DNA from: Flavisolibacter sp.
GTDB taxonomy: Bacteria > Bacteroidota > Bacteroidia > Chitinophagales > Chitinophagaceae
Length of the DNA stretch: 6,437 nucleotides
Reading direction: 5' to 3'
NCBI GenBank assembly: GCA_017745135.1
Contig: JAGIAB010000182.1
Coordinates: forward strand, 1 to 6,437
The notes under the pieces were generated by a model. The model made no database searches. It was given only the letters and a program-made list of their open reading frames with translations, and was not told the origin of the DNA. This document shows, piece after piece, positions 1 to 5,701 of this stretch (position 1 is the stretch's first letter; each line of letters opens with the position of its first letter). The position numbers and the translations under genes were made by a program.

Positions 1-1893
1 GTTTAATCCAATGCTTCCATTACCATCGGAGGTATGCAAAGTGTAGTAATCAATTTTTTTGGTGTAAGGAGATTCATTACCTACTCCAAAGAAATAGTTT
101 TTAAGCACCTGGTCATAGCTGGCGTTTAATAAAATGTTCCATTTGCCGATTACCTGGTTAAAAATACCTGTATAATCGCCGCCAAAAGATTTATTAGTGA
201 AAGAATAAACGAATCTCAAAGTTTGACTCCAGCTAAATGGTTCTTTTCTCCAGCCTTGCCTGGTGTAGGTATATCCTCCCATCACATGAATGCCCCGTGT
301 ATTGCTGTAAAAAGGCAGTTTAATGGTATGTCCTACATTGTATTTAAATGCTTTGTAGTTGTATTCATTGATTGAAGAATCGTTTGATAAATGCTTGCGA
401 ACATTGCCTGAAACAAAATTGCCAGGGTTGTCATAATACCTGATTCTTGTTCGGGATTCATTCACTAATGAATCCTTGTCAGGTCCGCCAATGATCCTGA
501 TTTTTGTGCCGTTATCACTTCCATCGATTTTATAAATATCATTTCCTCCCAAACCATAGAGCCGCACTTCATGCGTTTCGTCGCTTGTAAAGGTTCTTGA
601 ATAAAACGGATTTTTCTTTGGCTGTCCTTCTTTATTCAAATCATAAATGTTGATCTGTGTTTCTTTATCATTCAGTTTTTTGATTTCGAAATATTCGTCT
701 TCTGTAGTGCCAACCACTTCCACTTCTTTGTTGATGAACCTGTAATATTTTTCGGCGTACTTATCTAAAAGATCTCTTCTTGATTTAAGCTTCCTGATGA
801 TCTCATTGCCTGAAATGCGGAACATTTCCTCAGGCATTTGTTTTACACTGAGCTCAATGATATTGTCGGTCAATTTTTGCTGTAGTTCTTTGGCAATATC
901 GATCCAGGTTTGTTTGGGAACTTCATTGGTTAACTGACGATCAATGTAACGGGCCGGAAAGTTATATTTCTTTACATTTTTTATACGGCCTTCAAAGGTT
1001 TGAAGAGTTTCCAATTCTTCCCTGCCTAAAATCTTTTTTAATAAAAAGCCATCAAATTGAGTATAGGCCTGGTCGCGGTCGCGGGGAATGGGTTTGTAAA
1101 TTTTATAATCAGCACTGTCAAACTCCGCCCATCGCCACTGATCATCGTGGCGTCCCCAATCGCCAACGAACATGTCAAATAATCTTGCTTTTACAAATGC
1201 CTTCTGATCCACCCGGTGATCGTTCTCGCTCCGGATCTTTTCATACATTTTTTCAGTTCCCTTCACATCTTCCGAATAACCAAAGTTGGGAGCATCGGAT
1301 TGATCTTCATCGGGACGTTCTTCAAACAGGCAGAGCAAACTGGCAAAGGTTTCATTGTATTCACCAAGACTTGGTGTGTAAGGAACATAAACAATTTGAG
1401 GATTGGTATGAAAAACACCGGCGGCATCAATCATTACCGGGATAGTAACGGCGGCGAAGGGATGTGCGGTAGAAACCTGGTCCTTGGCTAAATCTTCAAT
1501 AAATGTACCTAAGGCAATTTCGGGTAAAGCGCCTCCGTAATCCTTATCAACAGAACGAAGTACGTATTGTTTCCCATTCTTATCCTGCAGCCGTAAGGTT
1601 TTACTTTGCCTGCCCCCGCCTTGTTTTACTGCTTTAAGACCACCTTTGATGGTATCCAGGTTGATCACGGGAACTGCAACGGGAGTGGTCCATTCCTTGC
1701 GGTAATGTTTACCCCAGAAAAATTGATAAAGGCCGCTTCTTTTATATTCAATACCCGGAATAACAACGCGGTAGTTGGGAAGGGAACTGTCCACCACTAC
1801 GGTTTTCTGGCCAAAGCCTGAATATGCTGAAGTAAGAAGAAAAATCAGTATTAGTTTCCCTGTGAAAGCCTTGCTCGTGATTCGTTGTTTCAT
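1..1893 (-). CDS. Exported outer-membrane beta-barrel protein with a kinase-like/CotH-like region (C-terminus outside window)
   Basis: The frame is open for 631 codons from an ATG at 1893 and runs off the window without a stop. Residues 1-29 form a signal peptide (basic start, hydrophobic ILIFLLTSA, likely cleavage after GFG). A conserved segment at 60-70 (WGKHYRKEWTT) is followed by a globular region with YVLRSVDKD (110-118), AAGVFHTNPQIVYVP (157-171), GDWGRHDDQW (244-253) and PIPRDRDQAY (268-277). The order and spacing of the last two resemble the catalytic DRHxxN loop and metal-binding Asp of CotH/HipA/Fam20-type kinases. Residues 445-475 contain two GG.xD segments recalling an RTX-like turn. 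From about 520 the sequence alternates aromatic and polar residues (YTYTRQGW, FFGVGNES), as in BamA/TamA-type barrels. From memory, such proteins are annotated in Bacteroidota as BamA/TamA-family or surface-antigen proteins, sometimes fused to a metallophosphoesterase; no phosphoesterase domain is present here. The start is supported by the signal peptide. Function is unknown. Confidence 0.8.
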   Translation of the reverse strand, partial: MKQRITSKAFTGKLILIFLLTSAYSGFGQKTVVVDSSLPNYRVVIPGIEYKRSGLYQFFWGKHYRKEWTTPVAVPVINLDTIKGGLKAVKQGGGRQSKTLRLQDKNGKQYVLRSVDKDYGGALPEIALGTFIEDLAKDQVSTAHPFAAVTIPVMIDAAGVFHTNPQIVYVPYTPSLGEYNETFASLLCLFEERPDEDQSDAPNFGYSEDVKGTEKMYEKIRSENDHRVDQKAFVKARLFDMFVGDWGRHDDQWRWAEFDSADYKIYKPIPRDRDQAYTQFDGFLLKKILGREELETLQTFEGRIKNVKKYNFPARYIDRQLTNEVPKQTWIDIAKELQQKLTDNIIELSVKQMPEEMFRISGNEIIRKLKSRRDLLDKYAEKYYRFINKEVEVVGTTEDEYFEIKKLNDKETQINIYDLNKEGQPKKNPFYSRTFTSDETHEVRLYGLGGNDIYKIDGSDNGTKIRIIGGPDKDSLVNESRTRIRYYDNPGNFVSGNVRKHLSNDSSINEYNYKAFKYNVGHTIKLPFYSNTRGIHVMGGYTYTRQGWRKEPFSWSQTLRFVYSFTNKSFGGDYTGIFNQVIGKWNILLNASYDQVLKNYFFGVGNESPYTKKIDYYTLHTSDGNGSIGLN

Positions 1894-1993
1894 GTCTTCT
1901 GCTTTGAATAAAAAATAGTGCCAGCAGGTGTATTTAATAATTTCCAGTCTGTGTTTAAAATTAGTCCTTGTTCTTCATTCTTGGGCTTAACGC

Positions 1994-2022
1994 TTGCTCA
2001 ATGCCTGTTTTTCTTACTTTTG
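1994..2022 (+). promoter_or_regulatory. Bacteroidota-type promoter for efp
   Basis: TACTTTTG at 2015-2022 matches the Bacteroidota -7 consensus TAnnTTTG exactly, and TTG at 1994-1996 lies 18 bases upstream as a -33 element. Transcription would begin near 2029, leaving a leader of about 60 bases before the efp ATG. No equally good promoter was found for the divergent minus-strand gene in this gap; only 7-of-8 matches without a -33 box were seen. Confidence 0.6.
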
Positions 2023-2033
2023 CGTGCCCCAAA

Positions 2034-2052
2034 ATCGGGTAAGCATCCCGAT
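2034..2052 (+). other. Small hairpin in the efp 5' leader
   Basis: ATCGGG (2034-2039) and CCCGAT (2047-2052) form a perfect 6-bp stem with a 7-base loop just after the predicted transcription start of efp. No T-tract follows, so it is not a terminator. It could stabilise the mRNA or be a remnant of an interspersed palindrome. The evidence is weak. Confidence 0.3.
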
Positions 2053-2091
2053 GGCTATTGGAGGGAGTCATTCATAAATCATAAAATTTTT

Positions 2092-2658
2092 ATGGCAACT
2101 ACATCAGACATCAGCCGCGGCCTGATCATCAAGATCGATGGCAGCCTTTACAAAGTAGTAGAATTTGGTGAAAACAAAACAGCACGAGCGGCCGCAAAAG
2201 TTTGGGCAAAACTTACCGGTGTAGATAACAACCGCACCATCGAAAAAACCTGGAACAGCGGCGATAATATTTTCCCGGTTCGTGTTGAACGAAAAGAGTA
2301 TCAATATTTATATAAGGATGAGACGGGTTATAATTTCATGGACAATGAAACTTTTGAGCAGGTATCTGTTCCTGAAAATGCTATTGATGCACCGCAATTT
2401 TTAAAGGATGGTCAAACAGTTTCTGTTTTATTCAACACAGAAACAGAAACTCCAATGAGTGTGGAGTTGCCCGACAAGATTGTGGTGAAAGTAACCTACA
2501 GCGAACCCGGTTTGAAAGGCGATACGGCAACAAGAACCCTGAAGCCTGCAACCGTTGAAACGGGGGCCACTGTAATGGTACCTTTATTTGTAAATGAAGG
2601 TGAATTGATTCGTGTGAATACGAAGACAAACGAATACGTAGAAAGAGTGAAAGAATAA
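2092..2658 (+). CDS. efp: Translation elongation factor P, arginine-type loop
   Basis: The protein has 188 residues, the usual EF-P length. EF-P binds between the ribosomal P and E sites and stimulates peptide-bond formation at polyproline stretches. All three domains are visible: a KOW-like N-domain (about 1-65), an OB domain (about 66-128, containing NFMDNETFEQ) and the C-terminal OB domain (130-188) with PGLKGDTATRTLKPAT and the signature VPLFVNEGELIRV. The ATG at 2092 gives the typical MATTSDISRG start; the frame is open further upstream to 1918, but that extension would cover the promoter and leader. Ungapped alignment from Tyr20 to Leu41 with E. coli EF-P places Arg32 where Lys34 normally sits, and the loop reads KTARA instead of KPGKG. 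Arg32-type EF-Ps in Pseudomonas and Neisseria are rhamnosylated by EarP; no modification gene is in this window. A terminator follows, so efp appears to be transcribed alone. Confidence 0.97.
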   Translation: MATTSDISRGLIIKIDGSLYKVVEFGENKTARAAAKVWAKLTGVDNNRTIEKTWNSGDNIFPVRVERKEYQYLYKDETGYNFMDNETFEQVSVPENAIDAPQFLKDGQTVSVLFNTETETPMSVELPDKIVVKVTYSEPGLKGDTATRTLKPATVETGATVMVPLFVNEGELIRVNTKTNEYVERVKE

Positions 2659-2698
2659 TCTGAACTGAGATTAATGGATGAAAAGATTGTATAGGATA

Positions 2699-2736
2699 AA
2701 AGAGTCTCCTGGAAAAGGAAGACTCTTTCTTTTTTT
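2699..2736 (+). terminator. Rho-independent terminator after efp
   Basis: AAAGAGTC (2699-2706) pairs with GACTCTTT (2721-2728). The stem extends inward with a single bulge to CC/GG around a short A-rich loop, and is followed by a T-tract at 2730-2736. It lies about 40 bases after the efp stop and would separate efp from the acc operon. Confidence 0.8.
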
Positions 2737-2793
2737 GCAAACGATTTTCCTATTAATCGCTCGATCCTGTAAATTACGGTTCAGAAGTTTTCC

Positions 2794-2801
2794 TATCTTA
2801 G
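2794..2801 (+). promoter_or_regulatory. Probable -7 box of the accB-ivp-accC promoter
   Basis: TATCTTAG matches seven of the eight positions of TAnnTTTG and is followed by GCCGACC, similar in composition to what follows the efp box. No clean TTTG is present at -33; TTAC lies at about the right distance. It falls between the efp terminator and accB, where a promoter is expected. Confidence 0.4.
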
Positions 2802-2840
2802 CCGACCTGTATTAACCAAAATAATAATAAATTGAAACAA

Positions 2841-3332
2841 ATGGATTTCAAGCAAATTCAGGAATTGATCAAATTGGTCAATGATACGAATATTGGTGAA
2901 GTAACTATTGAGCAGAAAGAATTCAGGTTAACGATAAAGCAGAAGGAGGAGCAGGTCACACAAATGGTAGCTGCCTCGATGCAAGCGCCGGTTTTTGCGC
3001 AGCCAGTTGCGCAGCAACAGCAAACTTCTTCAACAGCAATTCCGGCACAAACCCCGGAAAAACCAAAACTAGAATTAACAACTCCATCCAACACAATTAC
3101 TATTAAAAGCCCGATGATTGGTACATTTTACCGCAGGCCATCACCCGACAAACCCATTTTTGTGGAAGTGGGTGATGAGGTAAGCCCCGGTAAAGTGGTT
3201 TGTATTATTGAGGCAATGAAATTGTTCAACGAAATTGAAAGTGAAGTCAAAGGAAAGATCGTAAAGATACTGGTGGAAGATGCTTCACCGGTTGAATACG
3301 ATCAGCCGCTTTTCCTGGTTGAACCAAGTTGA
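2841..3332 (+). CDS. accB: Acetyl-CoA carboxylase biotin carboxyl carrier protein (BCCP)
   Basis: This 163-residue protein carries the biotin that AccC carboxylates and that the AccA/AccD carboxyltransferase then uses to make malonyl-CoA, the first committed step of fatty acid synthesis. The N-terminal part (1-37) is the charged MDFKQIQELIKLV segment typical of BCCPs. A flexible Ala/Pro/Gln linker spans about 43-82 and includes a QQQQ run. The biotinyl domain (about 86-161) contains the BCCP-specific thumb PMIGTFYRRPSPD (91-103) and the EAMKLFNEIE motif with biotinyl Lys127. ATG at 2841 is preferred; an in-frame TTG at 2832 would add three residues. There is no Shine-Dalgarno sequence and the upstream region is A/T-rich, as is usual in Bacteroidota. 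The stop is one base before the left octamer array of the inserted unit. Confidence 0.96.
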   Translation: MDFKQIQELIKLVNDTNIGEVTIEQKEFRLTIKQKEEQVTQMVAASMQAPVFAQPVAQQQQTSSTAIPAQTPEKPKLELTTPSNTITIKSPMIGTFYRRPSPDKPIFVEVGDEVSPGKVVCIIEAMKLFNEIESEVKGKIVKILVEDASPVEYDQPLFLVEPS

Positions 3333-3333
3333 T

Positions 3334-3365
3334 ATGCTAATATGCAAATGTGCAGATGTGCAAGT
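3334..3365 (+). repeat. Left octamer array (4 x 8 bp)
   Basis: Four consecutive units (ATGCTAAT, ATGCAAAT, GTGCAGAT, GTGCAAGT) fit the pattern RTGCWRAT, with the last two bases varying in the final unit. The array starts directly after the accB stop codon and is the reverse complement in character of the right array. Confidence 0.75.
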
Positions 3366-3369
3366 AGTT

Positions 3370-3406
3370 CATGAGATGTTTCAGCTATTCATAAATAATT
3401 CTCATG
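3370..3406 (+). promoter_or_regulatory. Hairpin that may mask the ivp start codon
   Basis: CATGAGA (3370-3376) and TCTCATG (3400-3406) are perfect 7-base inverted repeats around a 23-base loop. The 3' arm ends with the ATG of the four-helix-bundle gene, so folding would bury the start codon. The pairing is seen in the sequence; a regulatory effect is inferred. Confidence 0.4.
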
Positions 3407-3796
3407 CAAAAAGAATTAATTGAGAACAATCCCTTGCTAAAACTGACAATCGAATTTTCACTGTCAGTAATTGAGTATTGTGAGGAATTGAAAAGCATGA
3501 AAAAATTTGTACTTGCAAAACAGTTGCTTCGATCAGCCACCTCAATTGGTGCAAATGCAATGGAGGCGCAGAATCCAGAGAGTAAAGCAGATTTTATTCA
3601 CAAGATAAAAATTGCAGCTAAAGAGGCTGATGAAACGCAATATTGGCTGCTATTATGTGATTATGCAGAAAGTTATCCCTCTTGCAAAACATTGTTGGAA
3701 AAGCTTGAAGCAATATCAAAAATTATTGGAAAGATCTTATACACATCAAAAAGAAAAACACCGTTTAGTTATTTTTTGAGTTTTTTTTATTTCTAA
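3404..3796 (+). CDS. Four-helix-bundle protein, 23S rRNA intervening-sequence (IVP) family
   Basis: The 130-residue protein shows the family hallmarks LAKQLLRSATSIGANAMEAQ (about 37-56), SKADFIHKIKIAAKEADET (about 60-78) and YWLLLCDYAE (about 79-88). These belong to the family known as 23S_rRNA_IVP or four helix bundle protein (PF05635/TIGR02436), whose relatives include the Avd accessory protein of diversity-generating retroelements. Members bind nucleic acid or act as small oligomeric bundles; the biochemical role is unknown. The C-terminal stretch after YTSKRK is unusual: a Phe/Tyr-rich tail (SYFLSFFYF) encoded by T-rich DNA, perhaps read-through beyond the ancestral end. The gene lies in the acc operon, with no terminator on either side, yet is not a fatty-acid gene. 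Its start codon lies in a hairpin, so expression may be low. Confidence 0.88.
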   Translation: MQKELIENNPLLKLTIEFSLSVIEYCEELKSMKKFVLAKQLLRSATSIGANAMEAQNPESKADFIHKIKIAAKEADETQYWLLLCDYAESYPSCKTLLEKLEAISKIIGKILYTSKRKTPFSYFLSFFYF

Positions 3797-3820
3797 AAGT
3801 TGTGCAGTTTGTTTTAGCTG

Positions 3821-3852
3821 ATTAGCACATTTGCAAATTTGCACATTAGCAC
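3821..3852 (-). repeat. Right octamer array (inverted, 4 x 8 bp)
   Basis: Four consecutive units (ATTAGCAC, ATTTGCAA, ATTTGCAC, ATTAGCAC) are the reverse complement of the left-array pattern. The array contains a perfect 12-bp palindrome, TGCAAATTTGCA (3832-3843), and an 11-bp direct repeat, ATTAGCACATT, at 3821 and 3845. It ends nine bases before the accC start, so it forms part of the accC translation initiation region. Confidence 0.8.
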
Positions 3853-3861
3853 ATTGAATCT

Positions 3862-5199
3862 ATGTTTAAAAAAATACTAATTGCGAACCGCGGAGAGATT
3901 GCTTTACGTGTCATTCGCACAGCCCGTGAAATGGGCATTAAGACAGTGGCGGTTTACTCCACTGCCGACAGGGACAGCCTGCATGTAAAATTTGCAGATG
4001 AAGCTGTTTGTATTGGCAAGCCGCAAAGCAGTGATTCGTACCTGAATATTCCGCACATTATGGCAGCCGTTGAAATTACCAATGCGGATGCCATTCATCC
4101 CGGTTATGGTTTTTTAGCGGAGAATGCAAAATTCTCGCAAATCTGCGCTGATCATGGTATTAAGTTCATTGGCCCCACTGCAGAAATGATCAGTAAGATG
4201 GGAGATAAGATCTCTGCAAAGGAAACTATGATTGCTGCAGGTGTTCCGGTAATTCCCGGAAGTGAAGGTTTGCTTCAAAGTTTAGAAGAGGCAAAAAGTA
4301 TAGCAAGGGAGATGGGTTATCCCGTGATCCTTAAAGCAACGGCAGGTGGTGGTGGAAAAGGAATGCGAATTGTTTGGGAAGAAAGTGAAATGGAAAGAGC
4401 ATACGACACTGCAAAAGTAGAAGCGGGTGCAGCTTTCAAGAACGATGGCATTTACATGGAGAAGTTTGTTGAAGAGCCCCGCCACATCGAAATTCAGGTT
4501 GCAGGAGATCAATACGGTACCGTTTGTCATTTGAGTGAAAGAGATTGTTCCATTCAGCGCCGTCACCAAAAACTGGTTGAAGAATCACCTTCGCCATTTA
4601 TGACACCGGAATTACGCCATAAAATGGGAGAGGCTGCAAAAAAAGCGGCTGCTGCTATCAATTATGAAAGTGTAGGAACTATTGAGTTTTTAGTGGATAA
4701 ACATCGCAATTTCTATTTCATGGAAATGAACACACGTATCCAGGTAGAACATTGCGTTACCGAAGAAGTGATCAATCATGATCTGATCAAAGAACAGATC
4801 AAGATTGCGATGGGAGAAAAAATTTCCGGATTGGATTACGAACCACAGGGACATGCAATCGAATGCCGCATCAATGCAGAAGATCCTTACAATGATTTTC
4901 GTCCTTCGCCCGGAAAAATAACAGTGCTTCATCAGCCGGGGGGCCATGGTGTACGGGTAGACAGCCATGCATACACAGGTTATGTAATTCCGCCCTATTA
5001 TGATTCAATGATTGGGAAGTTGATTACTGTGGCAAGAACAAGAGAAGAAGCTATCGATACTATGTACAGGGCTTTGAGTGAATATGTGATTGAAGGCGTG
5101 AAGACGACCATTCCTTTTCATTTGCAATTGATGCAGGATGAAAGATTCCGCTCAGGTGATTTTAATACTAAATTTTTAGAAGGCTTTAAAATGAAGTAA
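3862..5199 (+). CDS. accC: Acetyl-CoA carboxylase, biotin carboxylase subunit
   Basis: This 445-residue ATP-grasp enzyme uses ATP and bicarbonate to carboxylate the biotin on AccB. The length and all key motifs match E. coli AccC. The N-terminal domain starts MFKKILIANRGEIALR and includes HPGYGFLAENA (79-89). ATP-binding Lys116 and Lys158 are present, with the glycine-rich loop GGGGKGMR (162-169). His208, catalytic Lys237 (RRHQKLVEE), metal ligands Glu275 and Glu288, Asn290, Arg292 (MEMNTRIQVEH) and Arg336 are all seen. The enzyme therefore looks intact. The ATG at 3862 gives the canonical N-terminus and has no Shine-Dalgarno sequence; the right octamer array lies just upstream. Expression probably depends on read-through from the accB promoter across the inserted ivp gene. 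A strong terminator follows 3 bases after the stop codon. Confidence 0.97.
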   Translation: MFKKILIANRGEIALRVIRTAREMGIKTVAVYSTADRDSLHVKFADEAVCIGKPQSSDSYLNIPHIMAAVEITNADAIHPGYGFLAENAKFSQICADHGIKFIGPTAEMISKMGDKISAKETMIAAGVPVIPGSEGLLQSLEEAKSIAREMGYPVILKATAGGGGKGMRIVWEESEMERAYDTAKVEAGAAFKNDGIYMEKFVEEPRHIEIQVAGDQYGTVCHLSERDCSIQRRHQKLVEESPSPFMTPELRHKMGEAAKKAAAAINYESVGTIEFLVDKHRNFYFMEMNTRIQVEHCVTEEVINHDLIKEQIKIAMGEKISGLDYEPQGHAIECRINAEDPYNDFRPSPGKITVLHQPGGHGVRVDSHAYTGYVIPPYYDSMIGKLITVARTREEAIDTMYRALSEYVIEGVKTTIPFHLQLMQDERFRSGDFNTKFLEGFKMK

Positions 5200-5201
5200 T
5201 A

Positions 5202-5239
5202 AAATAAAAAGTCCCGATGTTAGTCGGGACTTTTTATTT
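5202..5239. terminator. Bidirectional terminator between accC and the convergent secreted-protein gene
   Basis: A perfect 16-bp stem joins 5202-5217 to 5224-5239 around a 6-base loop, with core GTCCCGA/TCGGGAC flanked by A-runs and T-runs on both sides. This symmetry allows it to end both the acc operon on the plus strand and the 5253-5552 gene on the minus strand. Confidence 0.87.
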
Positions 5240-5252
5240 ATAGATTCAATTA

Positions 5253-5552
5253 TTATCCTTTCTTCTTTCCCTTACCCGGAGTTGTTCCATACCTGTGAGG
5301 ATTTCCTGTTCCTTTATACCAACCCAGGTGTTTGCCGGGATTTGATTTCTTACTGTAATGTGTAGTACGCTTTGTCTTATAAACTTTCCTGTTGGTTTCA
5401 TTTCTTCCAAGAATAACTGTTCTTCCTTGTTGCGAAGTAGTTCCTTTTTTAGGTTGGCCCAGAACAATTCTTCGGGCCTTCTCTTTGGATGTTTGCGCCT
5501 GCGCCATTACAAATGCACCAAGGGTAAACAACAATAGCATGATCTTTTTCAT
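5253..5552 (-). CDS. Small basic secreted protein, short paralogue
   Basis: The 99-residue protein begins with a clear signal peptide (MKKIMLLLFTLGAFVMAQA, cleavage about residue 18-20). The mature part is strongly basic and Gly/Lys-rich. It shares TSKxxARRIxLGQ (21-33), GRxVxLG (43-49) and the C-terminal motif GKHxGWxKGxGNPHxxGxxPGK (73-94) with the protein encoded at 5702-6226, but lacks that protein's helical middle. I do not recognise a characterised family. The shared LG repeats and GNPH tail point to a periplasmic or surface role, perhaps binding an anionic partner, which is inference. The ATG at 5552 is fixed by the signal peptide. A TATCTTTT-containing box lies about 30 bases upstream, and the gene ends at the shared terminator with accC. 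Confidence 0.75.
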   Translation of the reverse strand: MKKIMLLLFTLGAFVMAQAQTSKEKARRIVLGQPKKGTTSQQGRTVILGRNETNRKVYKTKRTTHYSKKSNPGKHLGWYKGTGNPHRYGTTPGKGKKKG

Positions 5553-5579
5553 AGTTCAAATTTTGGCTACCTGTTTCCT

Positions 5580-5593
5580 GAAAAGATAATGCC
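5580..5593 (-). promoter_or_regulatory. Candidate promoter box of the short secreted paralogue
   Basis: Read on the minus strand this is GGCATTATCTTTTC, containing TATCTTTT, which matches seven of eight positions of TAnnTTTG. It ends 27 bases before the start codon. Nearly the same box (GGCACCATCTTTTC) occurs 29 bases before the start of the upstream paralogue, which supports a functional role. Confidence 0.4.
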
Positions 5594-5635
5594 AATAATC
5601 TCGAAGAAAGATCATGGATTATATCGAAAACGGAC

Positions 5636-5671
5636 AAATAAAAACCCGCCACAATTGACGGGTTTTTATTT
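5636..5671 (-). terminator. Terminator hairpin after the long secreted paralogue
   Basis: AAATAAAAACCCG (5636-5648) and CGGGTTTTTATTT (5659-5671) form a perfect 13-bp stem, with partial pairing inside the loop region. It lies 30 bases after the stop of the 5702-6226 gene and upstream of the next gene's promoter box, so the two paralogues are probably transcribed separately. Confidence 0.8.
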
Positions 5672-5701
5672 TGCTGACATTGTTTTTGAAATTAACCTCC
5701 T

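Larger units (their letters stand above)
3334..3852 (+). mobile_element. Candidate IVP-type insertion unit between accB and accC
   Basis: The unit consists of a left array of four 8-bp repeats, a four-helix-bundle gene, and a right array of four units in inverted orientation. Compared end to end, the arrays match at 26 of 32 positions. An additional 7-bp inverted pair, TCAGCTA (3381-3387) and TAGCTGA (3815-3821), lies inside them. The unit fills nearly the whole accB-accC gap: it begins one base after the accB stop and ends nine bases before the accC start. Intervening sequences in 23S rRNA have the same layout, inverted termini around an IVP gene. Mobility is inferred; no transposase or clear target-site duplication is visible. 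Confidence 0.4.

Noticed and set aside
1185..1821. Several plus-strand open frames opposite the large minus-strand gene
   Set aside because: They lie antisense to a continuous coding frame, have low-complexity or unlikely protein sequences, and lack promoters or family motifs.
2040..2070. Possible interspersed palindrome (CCCGAT...TTGG) in the efp leader
   Set aside because: The dyad beyond the 6-bp hairpin does not hold up when paired base by base, and one copy in the window cannot establish a repeat family.
1918..2091. Upstream in-frame extension of efp by 58 codons
   Set aside because: It covers a perfect promoter box and the leader, has no EF-P homology, and the internal start at 2092 gives the canonical N-terminus and length.
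3198..3233. EAMKLFNE in AccB differs from the E. coli EAMKMMN biotin motif
   Set aside because: The LF variant is known in functional BCCPs such as that of Bacillus subtilis, so it is ordinary.
3334..3852. CRISPR-like array from the octamer repeats
   Set aside because: The units are contiguous with no spacers and only 8 bp long, and there are no cas genes.
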